The notes beneath the pieces were generated by a model. The model saw nothing but the letters and a program-made list of their open reading frames with translations, had not been told where the DNA came from and searched no databases. From NCBI RefSeq assembly GCF_018728565.1, contig NZ_JACSOI010000001.1:558001-622000 (forward strand): a DNA stretch of 64,000 nt, in the 5' to 3' direction. The translations under genes were made by a program, and so were the position numbers. Below are positions 61,594 to 64,000 of the stretch, piece by piece; the first letter of the stretch is position 1; every line of letters starts with the position of its first letter. Source of the DNA: Zobellia russellii. GTDB taxonomy: Bacteria; Bacteroidota; Bacteroidia; Flavobacteriales; Flavobacteriaceae.

Positions 61594-63474
61594 CTATGCT
61601 GAGGCCTCAATATTTTGCTCGGATGTCTTGTGTGTCAAGTACTGCAGGCATTCATTAAAGGTGTCAAAAATATGTTCTGCAGGAATTAAATCAGGAATGA
61701 GTTCTACACGTTCCATCATGTAACGTGGTTGTGGAAGTACATCTACGAACAGAACCTCTATATTGGAGTTGTGTAAATCTATAAGCACGTCTTCCAAGGT
61801 ATAAAGACCGGATTGATCCATATATTGCATGCGGTCCATTCTAATGATTACCGTAGATGCCGATCTAGGAATTTGGTCCGCTAAAATCTGAAATTCACTA
61901 GTAGAACCAAAGAACAAAGGTCCTTTAAGGTGTTTGATAAAGACCGTTTCTTTTAAGTTTTTGGGGAAACTTTTCTCATCTGCCCATCCTTGTTCTTTTT
62001 CCAAAGACTTTACATCAGACCGCTCCGCAGTAAGGTCGCCCATCTTTTTCATGAACATTAAGGAGGCAATTACCAGACCAACACCAACTGCATAGACCAA
62101 GTTCCAAACAGAAGAAAGAACCAGTACAACCAGCATTATAATAACTTCCGAGCTGAATTTTATAGGCCCTAAACTCATGTCTTTAGGAAGACTGGGTATA
62201 GCTTTTAGTCCTTTGTAATCCATAACACCGATACCTACCGTTACTAAAATTCCGGCCAATACGGCAGCGGGAATCTGTGAAGCAACCGGTCCAAGAGCTA
62301 AGAGAACAACGAGCAGCAGAACTCCGGCAACCATACCGGACAATTTGGTTTTTCCACCGGCATTAATATTTACCACAGTACGGATGGTGGCACCTGCGCC
62401 GGGAATTCCACCAAAAATGGCGGCGATACTATTTCCTATTCCTTGGCCCACCAATTCTTTGTTGGGTTGATGTTTAGTTTTTGTCATATTATCCGCAACT
62501 ACAGAGGTTAAGAGGGAGTCAATAGCTCCTAACAACGCCAATGTTAATGCAGTAAAAATGTATGGCGTTACGGAACTTAGCTCAAAACTGGTAAATATAC
62601 CCAGATTTGGAACCGGAAATCCGCTTGGAATTTCCTCAATAGGCCTGTAATCCAAACCAAAACCGTAAGCCACGCCCGATACCACAACCAAGGCCACCAA
62701 TGCACTTGGGATAGCCGTAGTTATTCTTTTAAAACCATAGATAATGGCAATGGTGGTTAGTGCCAGAATAAACTCTAGCCAGTTAATATTTTGAAGTGCT
62801 CTAGGCATTACCTTAATGGCTCCCAATACTCCGGATGCTTCGGATTTTGCCAAAGTACGTGCTTCTTTTAGCATATCTTCCTCGGTAATTCCTTCCGCTC
62901 GTTTAATGGTCTCCTCAAAGTTTTCCAGAACAAGAATGCCTTCTCCGGCTTCTTCCTTTAAAATATTGTCCAAGATAATTTCTTCGGCCATAGGTTTGTA
63001 TTGCTCTACAAAAGCCTCGTCTTCTTTAGGGTAATAGCCAATTGCGGGAAGTATTTGGGTTACCAAAATAATAACTCCGATTGCGGTCATAAATCCGGAA
63101 ACAACGGGATATGGAATATAGCGGATGTATTTACCAATACCCAATAACCCCAAGCCTATCTGCATAAGACCGGCCAATAGAAAAACAACCAAGATTGCAG
63201 GTAGCGCTTTTTCCAAACTTCCATCATTGATTGCTATTATACCTGCTATAACAACCATACTTACCGCGGTCATTGGTGCTGTTGGGCCGGAAATCTGGGT
63301 GTTGGTACCACCAAAAAGAGCCGCGAAAAAACTGATGAATATAGCTCCATAGAGACCGGCGCTTGGCCCAAGGCCTGAGCTAACACCAAAAGCTAATGCC
63401 AAGGGAAGAGCAACAATACCTGCTGTTATCCCTCCAAATAGATCTCCTTTAAAGTTTGAGAAAAGATTTTTCAT
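61594..63474 (-). CDS. SulP-family anion transporter with STAS domain
   Basis: Inner membrane anion transporter, probably sodium-dependent bicarbonate uptake (BicA/SulP type), given its beta-carbonic anhydrase neighbour 54 bases upstream. Membrane core at the start (GGITAGIVALPLALAFGVSSG) and a C-terminal STAS domain (about 515-610, with VIIRMDRMQYMDQSGLYTLE). An insertion of about 80 mostly charged residues (about 149-228) splits the membrane core between segments. 626 residues. Sulfate is the alternative substrate. Confidence 0.9.
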   Translation of the reverse strand: MKNLFSNFKGDLFGGITAGIVALPLALAFGVSSGLGPSAGLYGAIFISFFAALFGGTNTQISGPTAPMTAVSMVVIAGIIAINDGSLEKALPAILVVFLLAGLMQIGLGLLGIGKYIRYIPYPVVSGFMTAIGVIILVTQILPAIGYYPKEDEAFVEQYKPMAEEIILDNILKEEAGEGILVLENFEETIKRAEGITEEDMLKEARTLAKSEASGVLGAIKVMPRALQNINWLEFILALTTIAIIYGFKRITTAIPSALVALVVVSGVAYGFGLDYRPIEEIPSGFPVPNLGIFTSFELSSVTPYIFTALTLALLGAIDSLLTSVVADNMTKTKHQPNKELVGQGIGNSIAAIFGGIPGAGATIRTVVNINAGGKTKLSGMVAGVLLLVVLLALGPVASQIPAAVLAGILVTVGIGVMDYKGLKAIPSLPKDMSLGPIKFSSEVIIMLVVLVLSSVWNLVYAVGVGLVIASLMFMKKMGDLTAERSDVKSLEKEQGWADEKSFPKNLKETVFIKHLKGPLFFGSTSEFQILADQIPRSASTVIIRMDRMQYMDQSGLYTLEDVLIDLHNSNIEVLFVDVLPQPRYMMERVELIPDLIPAEHIFDTFNECLQYLTHKTSEQNIEASA

Positions 63475-63528
63475 AGAGTCAAGATTAATGGTAATATGTT
63501 AGTTTAAGGAGTAACAGAATGGTTTTGA

Positions 63529-64000
63529 TCAATCTAAATGATAGATTTCCATTATGTTTATAAGATAGCCTTCAAAATCTATCTTAAGGTCTATTAGCTT
63601 TCCGGTGTGGACATCAAATATCCATCCGTGAACTTTCAATCCGTGGTCGCGATATGCTTTTTGCACCACCGCGGTTTTAATCAGGTTTACACATTGTTCC
63701 TTTACATTAAGTTCAACTAACCTGTCATATTTCTTTGTTTCGTCCTCAATTGCGTTAAGTTCTTCCTTATGAAGACGATATACGTCGCGTATATTACGCA
63801 ACCATGGGTTTAAAACCCCTAAATCTGCAGATTGCATGGCGGCTTTTACCCCTCCACATGCATAATGCCCACAGACTATAATGTGTTTTACTTTTAAATA
63901 GTCTACGGCATATTTTACTACAGATAGAACATTTAAATCAATACTGATTACCATGTTCGCAATGTTACGATGTACGAAAACCTCTCCGGGTTTGGCACCC
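63529..64000 (-). CDS. Beta-carbonic anhydrase, 5' end outside window
   Basis: Zinc enzyme interconverting CO2 and bicarbonate. The frame is open to the right edge and reads GAKPGEVFVHRNIAN upstream of the ATG at 63954, which is the family's conserved HRNIAN, so the start lies beyond the window. Zinc residues include the His and Cys of IIVCGHYACGGVKAA. The C-terminus is complete. Operon head for the SulP transporter gene, a bicarbonate capture pair. Confidence 0.93.
   Translation of the reverse strand, partial: GAKPGEVFVHRNIANMVISIDLNVLSVVKYAVDYLKVKHIIVCGHYACGGVKAAMQSADLGVLNPWLRNIRDVYRLHKEELNAIEDETKKYDRLVELNVKEQCVNLIKTAVVQKAYRDHGLKVHGWIFDVHTGKLIDLKIDFEGYLINIMEIYHLD

Overview
The window looks like chromosomal DNA of a marine Flavobacteriaceae bacterium (Bacteroidota; the gene set resembles Zobellia or Maribacter relatives, genus inferred, not proven). 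Signs of this are a SusC/SusD pair, lipoprotein signals, promoters of the Bacteroidota type (TTG, 17-23 bases, TAnnTTTG), few Shine-Dalgarno sequences, AT-rich spacers and family-typical genes (HopJ-type protein, LpxH-like phosphoesterases, DUF5690). I see no phage, insertion sequence, CRISPR array or rRNA. One tRNA gene (Ala, anticodon GGC) is present. Both edges cut genes: uxaC on the left and a beta-carbonic anhydrase on the right.

Layout. 1-4149: hexuronate catabolism and uptake (uxaC plus a three-gene TRAP transporter). 4378-7693: a leftward operon of a GH1 beta-glucosidase, a TIGR00661-like glycosyltransferase and an LpxH-like phosphoesterase. 8073-22755: the most interesting region, described below. 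23205-33140: sugar transferase, GAF histidine kinase, tRNA-Ala, universal stress protein, GNAT, MATE, crotonase, a 37-residue membrane protein, a 2OG-Fe(II) oxygenase, QueD, an LpxH-like enzyme and an MFS exporter. 33473-47194: housekeeping genes (recJ, rsmI, uracil-DNA glycosylase, tdk, alr, mscL, asd, prolyl oligopeptidase, an orphan ABC ATPase, arfB). 47238-50609: a TonB-type outer membrane receptor with an AraC regulator. 50836-53111: dinB, a Rossmann protein and a CYTH protein. 53108-59986: an RND efflux operon with a GbsR/MarR-type regulator at its head and a TetR at its tail. 60091-64000: pheS, then a SulP anion transporter and a beta-carbonic anhydrase.

The 8073-22755 region reads as a SusCD-type utilization locus for organophosphonates rather than for a glycan. 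One leftward operon encodes SusC, SusD, an exported alkaline-phosphatase-superfamily hydrolase with a PA14-like tail, a possible 38-residue signal-peptide ORF, a class III PLP enzyme resembling the PbfA type of (R)-1-hydroxy-2-aminoethylphosphonate ammonia-lyase, an exported purple-acid-phosphatase-like metallophosphoesterase and a second exported alkaline-phosphatase-superfamily hydrolase. A second leftward operon encodes a DUF5690/MFS permease, a TIGR03364-type FAD amine oxidoreductase and a phosphonoacetaldehyde-hydrolase-like HAD enzyme with the DxAGT signature. A divergent XRE-cupin regulator lies between them. The ten bases TTTACAAATA occur in four imperfectly palindromic sites, two before each operon. 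One site lies 2 bases from the SusC start codon and another 6 bases from the permease start codon, which ties the two operons into one candidate regulon. The inferred flow is: exported hydrolases trim phosphonate esters, SusCD imports them across the outer membrane, the permease takes them across the inner membrane, the FAD enzyme and the PLP lyase make phosphonoacetaldehyde, and the HAD enzyme splits the C-P bond. The enzyme families are known from phosphonate clusters; the SusCD coupling, the esterase set and the operators are the part I regard as possibly undescribed.
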